DNA from: Natronorubrum thiooxidans
GTDB taxonomy: Archaea; Halobacteriota; Halobacteria; Halobacteriales; Natrialbaceae
Reading direction: 5' to 3'
Assembly (NCBI RefSeq): GCF_900156475.1
Contig: NZ_FTNR01000006.1
Coordinates: 124,001 to 188,000, forward strand
Length of the DNA: 64,000 bases
Each line of letters opens with the position of its first letter. The stretch's first letter is position 1. Shown one piece after another: positions 26,630-35,630 of the stretch. The notes beneath the pieces were generated by a model that saw only the letters and a list, made by a program, of their open reading frames with translations, was not told the origin of the DNA and searched no databases. The position numbers and the translations under genes are program-made.

Positions 26630-27937
26630 TCAGTCACCAGTGTCGCCGTGTTGCTCGGCGACGACGTACTGGACCTCGACGGTCAGTGACTCGTCGCTGT
26701 GGTGGCTGATCGCCGTGTGGAGCCGCTCGGCGAGTCCCGGCTCCGGACCAGGCGTCTGCCCGGTGACCGTGATGATAATCCGGTCGACCGACTGGATCGG
26801 ATAGTTGCCGTCGAGTTCGACCACAACGTCGTCGACCTCGCGGGTGTCGTACTGTGGGTCGGCGAGCACCGTCTCGGCCTCGTCCTCGGCAACCGACTCG
26901 AGTTCGGTCGTGTGAAAGTCAAGCAGGGTGACGCCAGCCAGCGGGGCCGCCAACACCAGCAGCGCCACCCCGAAGATCGCCGCGTAGGTGTACGTCGGCG
27001 TCCGGGTCGGTGACACCTCGAACAGCCCCTGTGGACGGTAGCCGGCGACCCACAGAGTCGCCAGCGCGGCGAGATTGATCGACAGGACGTTGACGATCAC
27101 GAGCACGGCGGCCCCAGTCGCCGCACCGTACATCCCCCAGGCGACCGTGATCCCGACCGCGGCCGACGGCGGGATCAACGCGGCGGCGATCATCACGCCG
27201 ACGATGGCTTCCGAAAACCCTCGTGTGAGACTCAAGATGCCAGCGATCCCGGCACCGAGCGCCACCGCGAGCGAAAAGAGGTTCGGCGCGACGCGCTCCT
27301 GGAGTTCGGTAGCGACGACGATGTCGACGCCCGCGGGCTCGAGGCCGGCCAGCCGAGCGAGCGCCGCGAGGGCGATCGAAGCGACGATCACCATCGTCAC
27401 CCCGGCGAGTTGATAGCTGAAGCCGGTCGCCTTGAGTCGGTCGTCGCCGGTGACGATTCCGACATTGGCGGCGAGTGCTGGCCCGAGCAGCGGCGCAATC
27501 ACCATTGCCCCGATCACGACCGCTGGGGAATCAGCTAGGAGACCGGCAGTGGCGACGACGGCGCTGATGAGCAACATGACGGCGTAGATCGGAAACGGCG
27601 GCGTGAGTTCGTCGGCTTTCGTCCGCAGGACCTGTCTCGAGGTTCGCGAACCAGTCTGTCCGCCGTGGCTGTACTGCGCTCGAAGCGTCGAAAACTTCTC
27701 GGAAATTACCGTCTCGGCGTCGATCACGACGACGCTTGCATCCTCGCTGATCCCGGCCTGCCTGAGCCGATCGAGCACCGGTTCGACCGCCCGGGTCGGG
27801 ACAGGAAATCGGACGACAGCAGTGTACCCCCGACCACTGGTTTCATCGCTGACGACGTACTCGATCCCTTCGTCCTCGAGAATGCTGATGACCGCCTGTC
27901 GTTTTCCCTTCGGGACCGTCACCTCCAGATAGCGCAT
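26630..27937 (-). CDS. DUF389/TIGR00341 membrane protein
   Basis: A 435-aa protein. A ferredoxin-like N-terminal domain (about 1-85, MRYLEVTVPKGKRQAVISIL) is followed by a DUF389 membrane core of about seven helices, including AVVIGAMVIAPLLGPALAANVG and FSEAIVGVMIAAALIPPSAAVG. A C-terminal soluble domain (about 335-435) ends the protein. TIGR00341 proteins are widespread in archaea and their function is unestablished. It is not evidently in an operon. Confidence 0.85.
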   Translation of the reverse strand: MRYLEVTVPKGKRQAVISILEDEGIEYVVSDETSGRGYTAVVRFPVPTRAVEPVLDRLRQAGISEDASVVVIDAETVISEKFSTLRAQYSHGGQTGSRTSRQVLRTKADELTPPFPIYAVMLLISAVVATAGLLADSPAVVIGAMVIAPLLGPALAANVGIVTGDDRLKATGFSYQLAGVTMVIVASIALAALARLAGLEPAGVDIVVATELQERVAPNLFSLAVALGAGIAGILSLTRGFSEAIVGVMIAAALIPPSAAVGITVAWGMYGAATGAAVLVIVNVLSINLAALATLWVAGYRPQGLFEVSPTRTPTYTYAAIFGVALLVLAAPLAGVTLLDFHTTELESVAEDEAETVLADPQYDTREVDDVVVELDGNYPIQSVDRIIITVTGQTPGPEPGLAERLHTAISHHSDESLTVEVQYVVAEQHGDTGD

Positions 27938-28023
27938 ATAGGACCGACCATGGAGCCCAAGATAATACCGCGGGCTGGGTGCAGCCAGTTCGTGCTGACG
28001 AACAGCTGTCCGTGTGTGTGCGC

Positions 28024-29115
28024 CTACTGGTACGCCGGCAGTCGATTCGACTGATCGGATCCCTCGACGAACGGCAACGCCGTCACCGTCGCGGGCACTT
28101 CCTCGCCGTCGACACGGACCGTCAGCTCGTCGCTCTCGAGGCCGTAGTCGACGAGCGCGAGCGCGATGACTGACTCGAGCAGCGGGCTCTCGCCCGCGCG
28201 CGTAACCTCACCGACGGAGGCGTCGCCATCGAAGACGGCCGCGCCGGATTCGGGAACGGACTCACCCTCGAGTGTTAGCCCGACGAGTTTCCGGCTGGGC
28301 TGGCCGCGGTTCTCGACGCGGGAGACGACCTCTTGACCGACGTAACAGCCCTTCTCGAAGTCCAGGGCGGTTCGCAGGCCGAGGACGTTCGGCAGCGTCC
28401 CCTCGAGTTCGGTTTCAAAGAGCGGCGACCCGGCCTCGAGGGCGAGACTCTCGAACGTTCGGTAGCCAAAGGGGGCAGCGTTCAACCCCTGATTCAGGAG
28501 GGTGTCGTAGACGGCCGCAGCGTCGTCGGCCGCGCAGATGACCTCGTAGCTCTCCTCGCCGGTGAGGGCGTCGGTTCGGATGACGGAGACGCCTTCATCC
28601 CCCATCGTCCCGCGGACGAACGAGTAGTGTTCGTCGGGCGAGGCGGCTCCGTTGAGGACGCTGGCGATCTTTTCCGTGGCGTTGGGGCCGTGAATCCCGA
28701 AGATCCCGTAGTCGTCGGTCGCGACCCGGATGTCGACGTCCTGAATGAAGACTTTCTCGGACCACTCCTCAGCCAGCGGCTCGGCTTTGGCCGGCGGCGT
28801 AAAGAGGAGTAGTCGCTCGCCGGCGTTGTAGATGTAGAGGTCGACCTCGATCCCGCCCTGTGGATCGAGAACGAGTGCATAACAGCCCTGTCCATCCTCG
28901 TCTGGCACCCGGTTCGAGACCACGTTATCGACGTACTCGAGGCGGTCGTCGCCCTCGACGACGATCACGCCGTAGGCCATCTCGAGTAGGCCGACGACGT
29001 TGCGAACCGCACGATGCGTTCGTTCAGGTCGCCCGAAATGTTCGACGATCGTTCGCCCGTCACGCTCGCCGAACGTCGCCCCGTGGTCGGTATGAATAGA
29101 CTCGATGACGCTCAT
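28024..29115 (-). CDS. YgfZ/GcvT-like folate-binding protein (aminomethyltransferase family)
   Basis: A 363-aa protein homologous to glycine-cleavage T proteins. The KGCYVGQEVVSRVENRG segment is the YgfZ signature, which points to the YgfZ/IBA57 branch that uses tetrahydrofolate in Fe-S cluster or tRNA-modification biology, rather than glycine cleavage itself. No gcvH/gcvP genes are nearby. The C-terminal domain covers roughly residues 270-363. Start Met at MSVIESIHTDHG. Confidence 0.82.
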   Translation of the reverse strand: MSVIESIHTDHGATFGERDGRTIVEHFGRPERTHRAVRNVVGLLEMAYGVIVVEGDDRLEYVDNVVSNRVPDEDGQGCYALVLDPQGGIEVDLYIYNAGERLLLFTPPAKAEPLAEEWSEKVFIQDVDIRVATDDYGIFGIHGPNATEKIASVLNGAASPDEHYSFVRGTMGDEGVSVIRTDALTGEESYEVICAADDAAAVYDTLLNQGLNAAPFGYRTFESLALEAGSPLFETELEGTLPNVLGLRTALDFEKGCYVGQEVVSRVENRGQPSRKLVGLTLEGESVPESGAAVFDGDASVGEVTRAGESPLLESVIALALVDYGLESDELTVRVDGEEVPATVTALPFVEGSDQSNRLPAYQ

Positions 29116-29154
29116 GCATACTCCCTCGGGCCTGAGCGTATCAGGCGTTTCGAT

Positions 29155-29454
29155 TCAAAAAGGAAACCGTTCGCGAAGCCACTCGCCGATGGATTGGTCG
29201 TCGTCCTCGTCGGTCGGAATCTCGGGAATTACCCGTTCGTCGGGTTTGATGACGGTCTCGGTGTGGTCGGACTCGACGACGATCAGGTCGTCTTGTTTGA
29301 GCGTCGAGAGGGCGTCCTCGAGGTGGTCGATATCGACCTCAACGGCGGCACGGAGTTCGAAGACGGTCATGCCGTCGTCGGCCCGATCGACGAGTTCGTC
29401 GAGTACCGCTACCTCGGTCGCGTCCCGGTCTCGGTACTCCCGCTTTGCTCTCAT
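29155..29454 (-). CDS. small winged-helix-like protein (possibly DUF6432)
   Basis: A 99-aa acidic protein. Residues about 12-70 (ATEVAVLDELVDRADDGMTV, VDIDHLEDALSTLKQDDLIVV) have the alternating helix/strand pattern of a winged helix. The tail is acidic and ends WLRERFPF. From memory it resembles the haloarchaeal DUF6432 family. It lies 39 bp upstream of the YgfZ-like gene on the same strand, so the two may be co-transcribed. Confidence 0.6.
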   Translation of the reverse strand: MRAKREYRDRDATEVAVLDELVDRADDGMTVFELRAAVEVDIDHLEDALSTLKQDDLIVVESDHTETVIKPDERVIPEIPTDEDDDQSIGEWLRERFPF

Positions 29455-29559
29455 CCGTCTCGCTATTCGACGGCCGGGGATTTGACGTTTGTCGTTTTCT
29501 CGGTGACTCCCCCGAACTGATACGGTCGGGTCGCGAACTCGGTCCGACAGGCAGCACGT

Positions 29560-29567
29560 TTTTTATG
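29560..29567 (+). promoter_or_regulatory. TATA box of the zinc-ribbon gene
   Basis: tttttatg centred about 27 nt before ATG 29591 supports that Met (MVLRCSLLGHD) as the start of a leaderless mRNA. The earlier in-frame ATG at 29570 would lie inside the promoter. Confidence 0.55.
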
Positions 29568-29590
29568 CCATGACTGGGAACGGTGGGACA

Positions 29591-30646
29591 ATGGTCCTGC
29601 GATGTTCGCTGCTCGGACACGACTACGGCGAGACCGACGTCGAACGCGAGCGCGAAGAACGGGGCAGTGAAGTCGTCGTCACCGTCCAGGAGTACGAAGA
29701 GTGTGTCCGCTGTGGCGAGCGAAACGTCATCAGCGAGAACACCGAGATAACGAGTCTCTCCATCCAGACGGACGCCGACTCGCGTCCCACCAAAGAAGAA
29801 CCCGAGCCAGAGACGACTGCGACGGCCGACACCGAGGCCGTCGAAACACCGCCCGAGACGGCCGTCGAAACCGGTGTTGACACCGAAGTCGTCAACGGCG
29901 GAGACAACGAAGACGACGCCGAGTTCATCGATGCCGAGGCTGAAGACGACGCTGTCGAGTTCGTCCACGACGAGACCGAGGCTGACCCCGCCGACCCGGC
30001 ATCGACATCCACCGTCGCCGACGCCCCCGCGAATGGGGACAACGACGGGTTCGACGTGCCGACCGACGAACACGGCGAACCGGTGACCGACGATGGCGAA
30101 ATCCTCGAGGACGACGACGAGCCGGAACCTGACCGTGATCGCGAACACGGCGAGTGGCCGGCGTCGGAAGACGTCGGCCCACCCGTCGGAGCGGAAGCCG
30201 AGCCAGCAGGCTGGCCGGACGATGAGAGCGAACGCGACGAGTCGGACCCGGTCACCGACGCGGAAACCGAACGCAAAGACGCCGACGTGACGGACGATGC
30301 AGTCGTCCTCGAGGACGACGGCGACGGGACGACCGACGGCGTGATGGGCGAATCGACTGCCGCAGCGGACGCCAGAACGGTCACGACCGAGCCGCCGGCG
30401 ACCGACACAAAACAGGATGCGGACGCCGAGAGCCAGCCGGACGCCGGCGCTGGAACCGGCATCGAGCGAGCGGGGTCGGCACCGGCCCCCGGCGAAAGCG
30501 GCGGTACGCCGCGTGAGGGCGTTCCAACCGAGTTCTACTGTCCACAATGTGGGTACGTCGCGGCCGGCGACCGCGGCTCGCTTCGCACCGGCGACATCTG
30601 TCCCGACTGTCGGAAGGGCTATCTCAGCGAACGGGAACGCCGCTAG
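29591..30646 (+). CDS. haloarchaeal double zinc-ribbon protein with acidic linker
   Basis: A 351-aa protein. The N-terminal domain has Cys pairs (LRCSLLGHD, EECVRCGERN), and the C-terminal one has FYCPQCGYVAAGDRGSLRTG...CPDCRKGYL, two zinc-finger modules. About 260 residues between them are an extremely acidic, low-complexity Asp/Glu/Thr/Ala segment. The architecture resembles the haloarchaeal DUF7093 family (from memory). Its function is unknown, possibly a nucleic-acid or protein-interaction scaffold. Confidence 0.72.
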   Translation: MVLRCSLLGHDYGETDVEREREERGSEVVVTVQEYEECVRCGERNVISENTEITSLSIQTDADSRPTKEEPEPETTATADTEAVETPPETAVETGVDTEVVNGGDNEDDAEFIDAEAEDDAVEFVHDETEADPADPASTSTVADAPANGDNDGFDVPTDEHGEPVTDDGEILEDDDEPEPDRDREHGEWPASEDVGPPVGAEAEPAGWPDDESERDESDPVTDAETERKDADVTDDAVVLEDDGDGTTDGVMGESTAAADARTVTTEPPATDTKQDADAESQPDAGAGTGIERAGSAPAPGESGGTPREGVPTEFYCPQCGYVAAGDRGSLRTGDICPDCRKGYLSERERR

Positions 30647-30736
30647 GACGTTCTACCCTACACTGCTGGCGAGCGTTGAGACGGCCCAACGCCCGCTATG
30701 AAAAGAGGTAAACAGTCCCCCGTGTATCACCAATCC

Positions 30737-31120
30737 ATGAAGGAGTACAAAATGCGCCGCGGAGAGTATCTCGAGGAGCGAATCCCCGATATGGAAGCGT
30801 CAGTCGAGGATTACTTCGGTCCGATCACCGGGACCGAGGAGTTCAAGGGCAGCGACCTCTACGTCATCGGCGAACCCGACAACCCCGTCTTCGAGAAGGT
30901 CGTCGTCGGAACCGTCGAGTACTCCGGCAAGAAGGACAAACTCGGCGTCGAGTTCTACGAACGCGACCCCACCGAACTCGGCCCCGACGAACTCGAGGCC
31001 GCCGGTGACGCCGTCGACGCCAAAAACGACTTCCTGCTCGAGGCGACCGGCCGTGACGCCAAGTCCCGCCGTGAGTCGATGAAACGGACGGTCGAAGACG
31101 ACCCTGACCACGACTTCTAA
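30737..31120 (+). CDS. DUF5611-like conserved archaeal protein
   Basis: A 127-aa soluble protein (MKEYKMRRGEYLEERIPDME). It resembles DUF5611, a short archaeal family of unknown function (recalled, not searched). A beta-rich core (YVIGEPDNPVFEKVVVGTVE) is followed by a charged C-terminus. I start at MKEYKM because the preceding 13 in-frame residues are unrelated in style. Confidence 0.7.
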   Translation: MKEYKMRRGEYLEERIPDMEASVEDYFGPITGTEEFKGSDLYVIGEPDNPVFEKVVVGTVEYSGKKDKLGVEFYERDPTELGPDELEAAGDAVDAKNDFLLEATGRDAKSRRESMKRTVEDDPDHDF

Positions 31121-31167
31121 CGACTCCTGTTCGATCACAGCCACAGCTCGTTCGAGTAGCGTCCCGA

Positions 31168-31623
31168 TCAGCGGCGGCTTTGATGTGACTCGTGGACGGA
31201 TACTAATCCCGCACCGGAACTACGATAGACAATATCGGCGATATCACCGGCCTCGAGTTCGTTGAAATCCTCTCGGACCAGCGTCGTGTGTCGACAGTCG
31301 CCACCGTCGACGTCACAGCCACGAATTCGATACTCGACGATCGCAAACTCGGCCCGAAGGCGCTCCGCGACCGACTCGGCGATCTCGAGGGGATCGCCGT
31401 CGTCGATCTCATCGGCCAGCGGCTCGCGGATTTCGTCGCGATAGGACGGTCCCTCGTCTGGATCGTACCGTCTTACGGCCACATCGATCGATTCGTCTGC
31501 GTCTCGGGGATGAACGCGGACGTACTTCTGGACGATCTCGACGCGGTCGGCGAGCCCGAGACGGGTCGCACAGCCGGCGAGGACGACTGACGGAACAGCG
31601 CCGAGGAACGCACGTCGATTCAC
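31168..31623 (-). CDS. Tat-exported lipoprotein-like small protein
   Basis: A 151-aa protein. The GTG-initiated N-terminus MNRRAFLGAVPSVVLAGC gives a twin-Arg motif and a lipobox Cys, so it is probably a Tat lipoprotein. A 15-residue longer ATG start (31668) is possible but places the RR motif further inside. The mature part has mixed alpha/beta segments (VEIVQKYVRVHPRD, RRYDPDEGPSYRDEIREPL) that I do not recognise. Confidence 0.6.
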   Translation of the reverse strand: MNRRAFLGAVPSVVLAGCATRLGLADRVEIVQKYVRVHPRDADESIDVAVRRYDPDEGPSYRDEIREPLADEIDDGDPLEIAESVAERLRAEFAIVEYRIRGCDVDGGDCRHTTLVREDFNELEAGDIADIVYRSSGAGLVSVHESHQSRR

Positions 31624-31710
31624 TACGAGACGCTTCGTGGGGACTCCTCGAGTACCTTTCCCCAGCACGGTCCGAAACGGCTATTAGCACAACGTCGAAT
31701 CACCCGGACA

Positions 31711-31881
31711 ATGGATCTCGCTGGGTTCGTCGCTGCGACGCTCGTCGCACACATCGGCTTTGCGATCTTCGTCACCGCACACGCCGCGCTGACGGATCAC
31801 GACGCCGGCAACTGGCCGTATATTACGCTCGTGCTCGGGCTTGCAGGCGTCGCTGGCTACTTTTTCTACGACAAACTGTAA
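31711..31881 (+). CDS. 56-aa membrane protein
   Basis: A 56-aa hydrophobic protein (MDLAGFVAATLVAHIGFAIF...). Two hydrophobic helices (about 4-22 and 34-51) are separated by a polar loop and followed by a YDKL tail. TATA-like ctattag about 26 bp upstream of the ATG fits a leaderless transcript. Family not recognised, but the composition and promoter suggest it is real. Confidence 0.55.
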   Translation: MDLAGFVAATLVAHIGFAIFVTAHAALTDHDAGNWPYITLVLGLAGVAGYFFYDKL

Positions 31882-31968
31882 CGGCCCGCTCGAGCAGTGC
31901 TGTCCGTCGTGTCCGGACGAGCACGAGCTATCTGGCAGGCGCGCCGGAAAATCAGTACAGCAGCCCGT

Positions 31969-32056
31969 CTCATACGGACCGCTGTAAGTCTTTTCCGGCG
32001 CGACTGCGTCCCGTCCTGCGGTCGCGCCGGTAAAACGTTACAGCATTCCGTATCAG
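31969..32056. repeat. nested inverted repeat, copy B of the catacgg element
   Basis: Outer arms: ctcatacggaccgctgtaa (31969-31987) and ttacagcattccgtatcag (32038-32056), 16/19 paired. The inner stem ttttccggcgcgac (31991-32004) pairs with gtcgcgccggtaaaa (32021-32035) with one extra base. It lies between convergent genes, and the tca of the right arm (32053-32055) is the stop codon of pitA. A half-arm cagtacagcag (31953-31963) precedes it. Confidence 0.85.
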
Positions 32057-33573
32057 GCGAGGAAGACGTGTCGCGGCCGGTCGGTGAGGATATCGCGACC
32101 GAACTCGACGGCCTCCGAGAAGGCGTCGCTGCGGAAGAACTGCATGGCGTCCTCGCGGGAGTCCCAGCGGCTGGCGATGAACATGTCGTTTTCGTCCTCG
32201 CGGTTTGCTAGCAGGTCGGTCTTGCGGTGACCGTCCATGTCGGCGAGGAGTGCAGCCGCGTCCTCGAAGGTGCCGGTGAAGTCCTCGCGATGGTCCGGCT
32301 TGACCGTGTAGAACATCCCCATCGTTCCCCAGGAATCGCCGTCGTCGTCGCCCGCCTGCCGGACGACCTCGGGGAGGTCGGCGAGGAAGCCGGCGGCCGT
32401 GTTCGCGGCGCGGTCGGTCTCCCAGAGGCTGACGATCGCCGTCTCAGCGTCGTCAGCTCCCGCTTCCGACTCGTAGACGGCGGTCTTGACGTGTGTGTCG
32501 TAGTGGTCGAAGTTCGTCCGCATGCCGTCGACCTCCTCGAACAACTCGTCGGCGTCGGCCGCCGAGTAGAGGACGACCGCGTGGACGTCCTCGCCGTGTG
32601 GCTGGCCCGCATAGACGCCCAAATCCTCGAGTTCGCCGCGGACGTCGTCGCCGCCGGCGCTGCCGGGTGGCCCACCAGCGTGGCTATCGTCACTGCCGTG
32701 GCCGTGACCGTGATCGTCGTCGGCGTCGCCGTGGTCGTGGTGGCCCTCGGCGTGTGGGTGATCGCCCGCGTCGTCTGCGTCCCCTTCGGCCGGGACGGCG
32801 TCGCCGGCCATGTACGCGTCGAGGTCGGCGGGATCGAACCGCCGGCCGACGTAGAACCGACCGAACTCGGCGTACTTCGACGTCGATTGGTCAAAGCGCA
32901 TCTCGGCGAGCAGGTTCTTGATGTTCGCGGGGTCGTCCGCGAACAGCGAGACGCTCCACTCGTAGTCGTCAAAGCCGATGCTCCCGGCAGTGATCTGGCT
33001 GACCTTCCCGCCGTAGCTGCGGCCGATGTCGCCGTGGGAGCTCATGTGCTCCGAGCGCTGCTCGAACGGCAGGTCGTACCAGTTGTGTTCCGGCTGGCGG
33101 CGCTTTTCCATCGGATAGAAGTTGACGTACTCGGCGTCGGGGATCTGCGGGTAGAGCTTCTGCTCTAAGTACCGGGAGAGGCCGGCACTCTCGACCTCCT
33201 CGTCTTCTTCGAAGTAGGCGTCGGTGACGTAGTCGGAGACCTCTGCGACCGAGACGTACGAGTCGGTCTGCTCGGTGAACTCGGCAAACGCCGTCCCGTT
33301 GAACCGTCGCTCGAGCTGTTCGACGTCGGCCATCGTCGGCCGAATGTGCATGAACAGCAGGTCGGTCTCGTGGCCGAGCATGGCGAACAGCCCCGAGTCG
33401 CCGTCTTCGGCGTCCGTGACTCGCTCGCAGTCGGCGAGAAACGCTGCCCCCTCCTCGAGTGCGCGTTCGCGGACGTGATCGGGTGCCTCCCGCCACGCGT
33501 CCCAGTCGACCGTCCGGAAGTCGTGTAGGATGTACCAGCCCTCTTTCGTTCGCGGTGGTGTCCGTCGTTCCAT
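32053..33573 (-). CDS. pitA: PitA: chlorite dismutase/HemQ-like domain fused to ABM monooxygenase domain
   Basis: A 506-aa haloarchaeal fusion. The N-terminal HemQ/chlorite-dismutase-like domain (1-270) has FYPMEKRRQPEHNWYDL with the Tyr used in coproheme decarboxylases, and MSSHGDIGRSYGGKVSQ with the proximal haem His. A His/Asp-rich linker (about 271-305, HHDHGDADDDHGHGHG) that could bind metal joins it to a C-terminal dimeric alpha/beta-barrel (ABM) domain. It is named after the Haloferax PitA fusion. The role is probably haem biosynthesis by coproheme decarboxylation, plus an unknown ABM activity. Confidence 0.9.
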   Translation of the reverse strand: MERRTPPRTKEGWYILHDFRTVDWDAWREAPDHVRERALEEGAAFLADCERVTDAEDGDSGLFAMLGHETDLLFMHIRPTMADVEQLERRFNGTAFAEFTEQTDSYVSVAEVSDYVTDAYFEEDEEVESAGLSRYLEQKLYPQIPDAEYVNFYPMEKRRQPEHNWYDLPFEQRSEHMSSHGDIGRSYGGKVSQITAGSIGFDDYEWSVSLFADDPANIKNLLAEMRFDQSTSKYAEFGRFYVGRRFDPADLDAYMAGDAVPAEGDADDAGDHPHAEGHHDHGDADDDHGHGHGSDDSHAGGPPGSAGGDDVRGELEDLGVYAGQPHGEDVHAVVLYSAADADELFEEVDGMRTNFDHYDTHVKTAVYESEAGADDAETAIVSLWETDRAANTAAGFLADLPEVVRQAGDDDGDSWGTMGMFYTVKPDHREDFTGTFEDAAALLADMDGHRKTDLLANREDENDMFIASRWDSREDAMQFFRSDAFSEAVEFGRDILTDRPRHVFLA

Positions 33574-33724
33574 GGCCGAGGGTTAGGAAGCAACCGACAA
33601 GAAGGAACTGCTTCTTCCCAGCACCGCCCGGGTTCGGGATCCATCGCTCCGAATTGAGCGGCCAACTGGCTCAAGGAGGTGTGTCTGTCTCACGTGAACG
33701 CAAACAGGCCGGAATCCGGAACGC

Positions 33725-35554
33725 CTAGAGCAGGAACGGCAGGAACAGCATCGTCAGGAAGCTGACGAGCATCGTCAGCCCGATGGTCGTCGTCACCGTC
33801 CGGACGTGACCGCGGGTCGCCTCGATCGGCAGTCTCGAGACGATAGCCTCGGTGCTCGTCCGAAGGATGTGCCCGCCGTCGAGCGGGAACGCCGGAATGC
33901 AGTTGAAAAAGCCGAGCTGGACGTTGATCCAGCCGGTCCAGAACAACAGGTTCGCGAGAATGAAGACGGTGCTGTCGCCGAGTGCGGCGAGCGAGCCCTG
34001 CACCTCATAGAAGTTCTCGATTCCCCCGGTGAAGCCGGCGAAGTTGAACGGCAAGAGGCCGATCACGCCGATCACCGGCAGGAAGATCGCCAGTCCGATC
34101 TTCCCAAAGAAGGAGTCGGTCGCGCCGCCGTCACCGCCACCATTACCGCCGAGGATCGAGAGGTACTCCTGAGCAGGATAGAGCTGAACACCGATGTCGC
34201 TGACCTCGAAGCCGGAGATTCCCTGATTTACAAAGATACCGAGGAAGCCACTGTCTTCACGCGGATGGTCGTCGAGTGTCACCGTGTACTCCTCGCGGTC
34301 GTCGCCGAAGTAGCCCACGACCGAGATCTCGTCACCGGCTTCGCTCTCCTCGAGCAGCGCGCTGAGGTCGTCATAGGAGTGCGTTCGCTCGCCGTTGAAT
34401 TCGGTGATGACGAACGTCTCGTCGGTCGGACCGGTTGCGGCCTCGAGCGGTCCATCGTCGCTGACGTCGACGGCGGCACCGATCGGGACTTCGCGTTCGT
34501 CCACCTCGCCGGCTGCGGTCTCGACGGTCAGCGTGACGCGCTCGTCGTCGCCGACGGCCTCGAAGAAGCCGCGCTCGGTCGCGACCTGCTGGCCGTTGAC
34601 GGCGACGATCGTGTCACCGTCGGCGACGCCTGCCGGCCCGTTTGCCATTGCAGTGGTGACGAGCAGCGACCGGTCGACCGTCACGGTTTGCTCGCCGTTG
34701 AGTTCGATCGTGAGCTGGTCACCGGCTGCGGCCTCGAGTCGATCCGCGAGGTCGTCGTTCGTCTCGACGGGCTCGCCGTCGACGGCGGTGATCCGGTCGT
34801 TGGGTTCGATGCCTGCAGCATCAGCAGACGAGTCGGATGCAACACCGCCGACTGCAGCGCCGGGAGCGACGGCAATCGCGCCGGCGATCGGGCCGAAGAG
34901 GATCGCAAACACGAGCAGCGTTACCGCGAAGTTGTTCGTGACGCCGGCGGCGAACATCCGGGTCTGGCCGCCCCTCGAGGCGTCTTGACTGCTCTCTTGG
35001 TCTGGTTCGACGAACGCGCCGAAGGGGATAATCGCGAGCATCGCGACGCCCATCGAGTCGATACCGATGTCCTCGACCCGACAGAGGAGGCCATGGCCGC
35101 CCTCGTGGACGACGAGTCCGACAAGGAGTCCGACGACGATACCCGGCGTTGCGGATAACGGAAGGAAGTCGTTGACGCCGGGGATCGGCGTCACGTTGCG
35201 GGGCTGTTGGACGGCCGAACCGGTCGGCTGTGGCGACGTGATCGCGGAGATCGCTGCGAGAATCAGGACGACGAACATGGTCGCCATCACGATGATCGCG
35301 ATACCGACGCCGAGGTTTGCCCACGCACGCCAGAACCGTTTCGGACCCGCAAGCCAGTCGAGAAACTCCCGGCCGCGTTTGGTGTGGAAGGTGAGAATCG
35401 GGCCCTGGGTCCCGACGTACTCCGGGAGGAGATCAGCTCTCCGGAGCGCGATAACGCCGGCCCAGTAGGCGAACAAGCCAACAAGGGCCCACGTCGCCAG
35501 CTCAGAGCCGAAAAGTTCGGGAACAGAGACGACAGCGGGGAAACCGTGATCCAT
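33725..35554 (-). CDS. site-2 protease (M50) with PDZ domains
   Basis: A 609-aa intramembrane metalloprotease. Zinc site HEGGH is at 150-154, and the second motif NCIPAFPLDGGHILR has Asp559 in the LDG. Between them lie two PDZ-like domains (GIEPNDRITAVDGEPVETND and GVADGDTIVAVNGQQVATERG) and a further soluble segment. About six to eight hydrophobic helices make it integral. It would cleave membrane-anchored regulators. It sits 76 bp after lysS on the same strand, and pitA follows. Confidence 0.9.
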   Translation of the reverse strand: MDHGFPAVVSVPELFGSELATWALVGLFAYWAGVIALRRADLLPEYVGTQGPILTFHTKRGREFLDWLAGPKRFWRAWANLGVGIAIIVMATMFVVLILAAISAITSPQPTGSAVQQPRNVTPIPGVNDFLPLSATPGIVVGLLVGLVVHEGGHGLLCRVEDIGIDSMGVAMLAIIPFGAFVEPDQESSQDASRGGQTRMFAAGVTNNFAVTLLVFAILFGPIAGAIAVAPGAAVGGVASDSSADAAGIEPNDRITAVDGEPVETNDDLADRLEAAAGDQLTIELNGEQTVTVDRSLLVTTAMANGPAGVADGDTIVAVNGQQVATERGFFEAVGDDERVTLTVETAAGEVDEREVPIGAAVDVSDDGPLEAATGPTDETFVITEFNGERTHSYDDLSALLEESEAGDEISVVGYFGDDREEYTVTLDDHPREDSGFLGIFVNQGISGFEVSDIGVQLYPAQEYLSILGGNGGGDGGATDSFFGKIGLAIFLPVIGVIGLLPFNFAGFTGGIENFYEVQGSLAALGDSTVFILANLLFWTGWINVQLGFFNCIPAFPLDGGHILRTSTEAIVSRLPIEATRGHVRTVTTTIGLTMLVSFLTMLFLPFLL

Positions 35555-35630
35555 CGGTCGTATGTCCGGGTGGCGTTCTCAAAGGGCTTTTGTCTATCGA
35601 GTCGACCGAACGACGGACTGTCGAGCCGCG

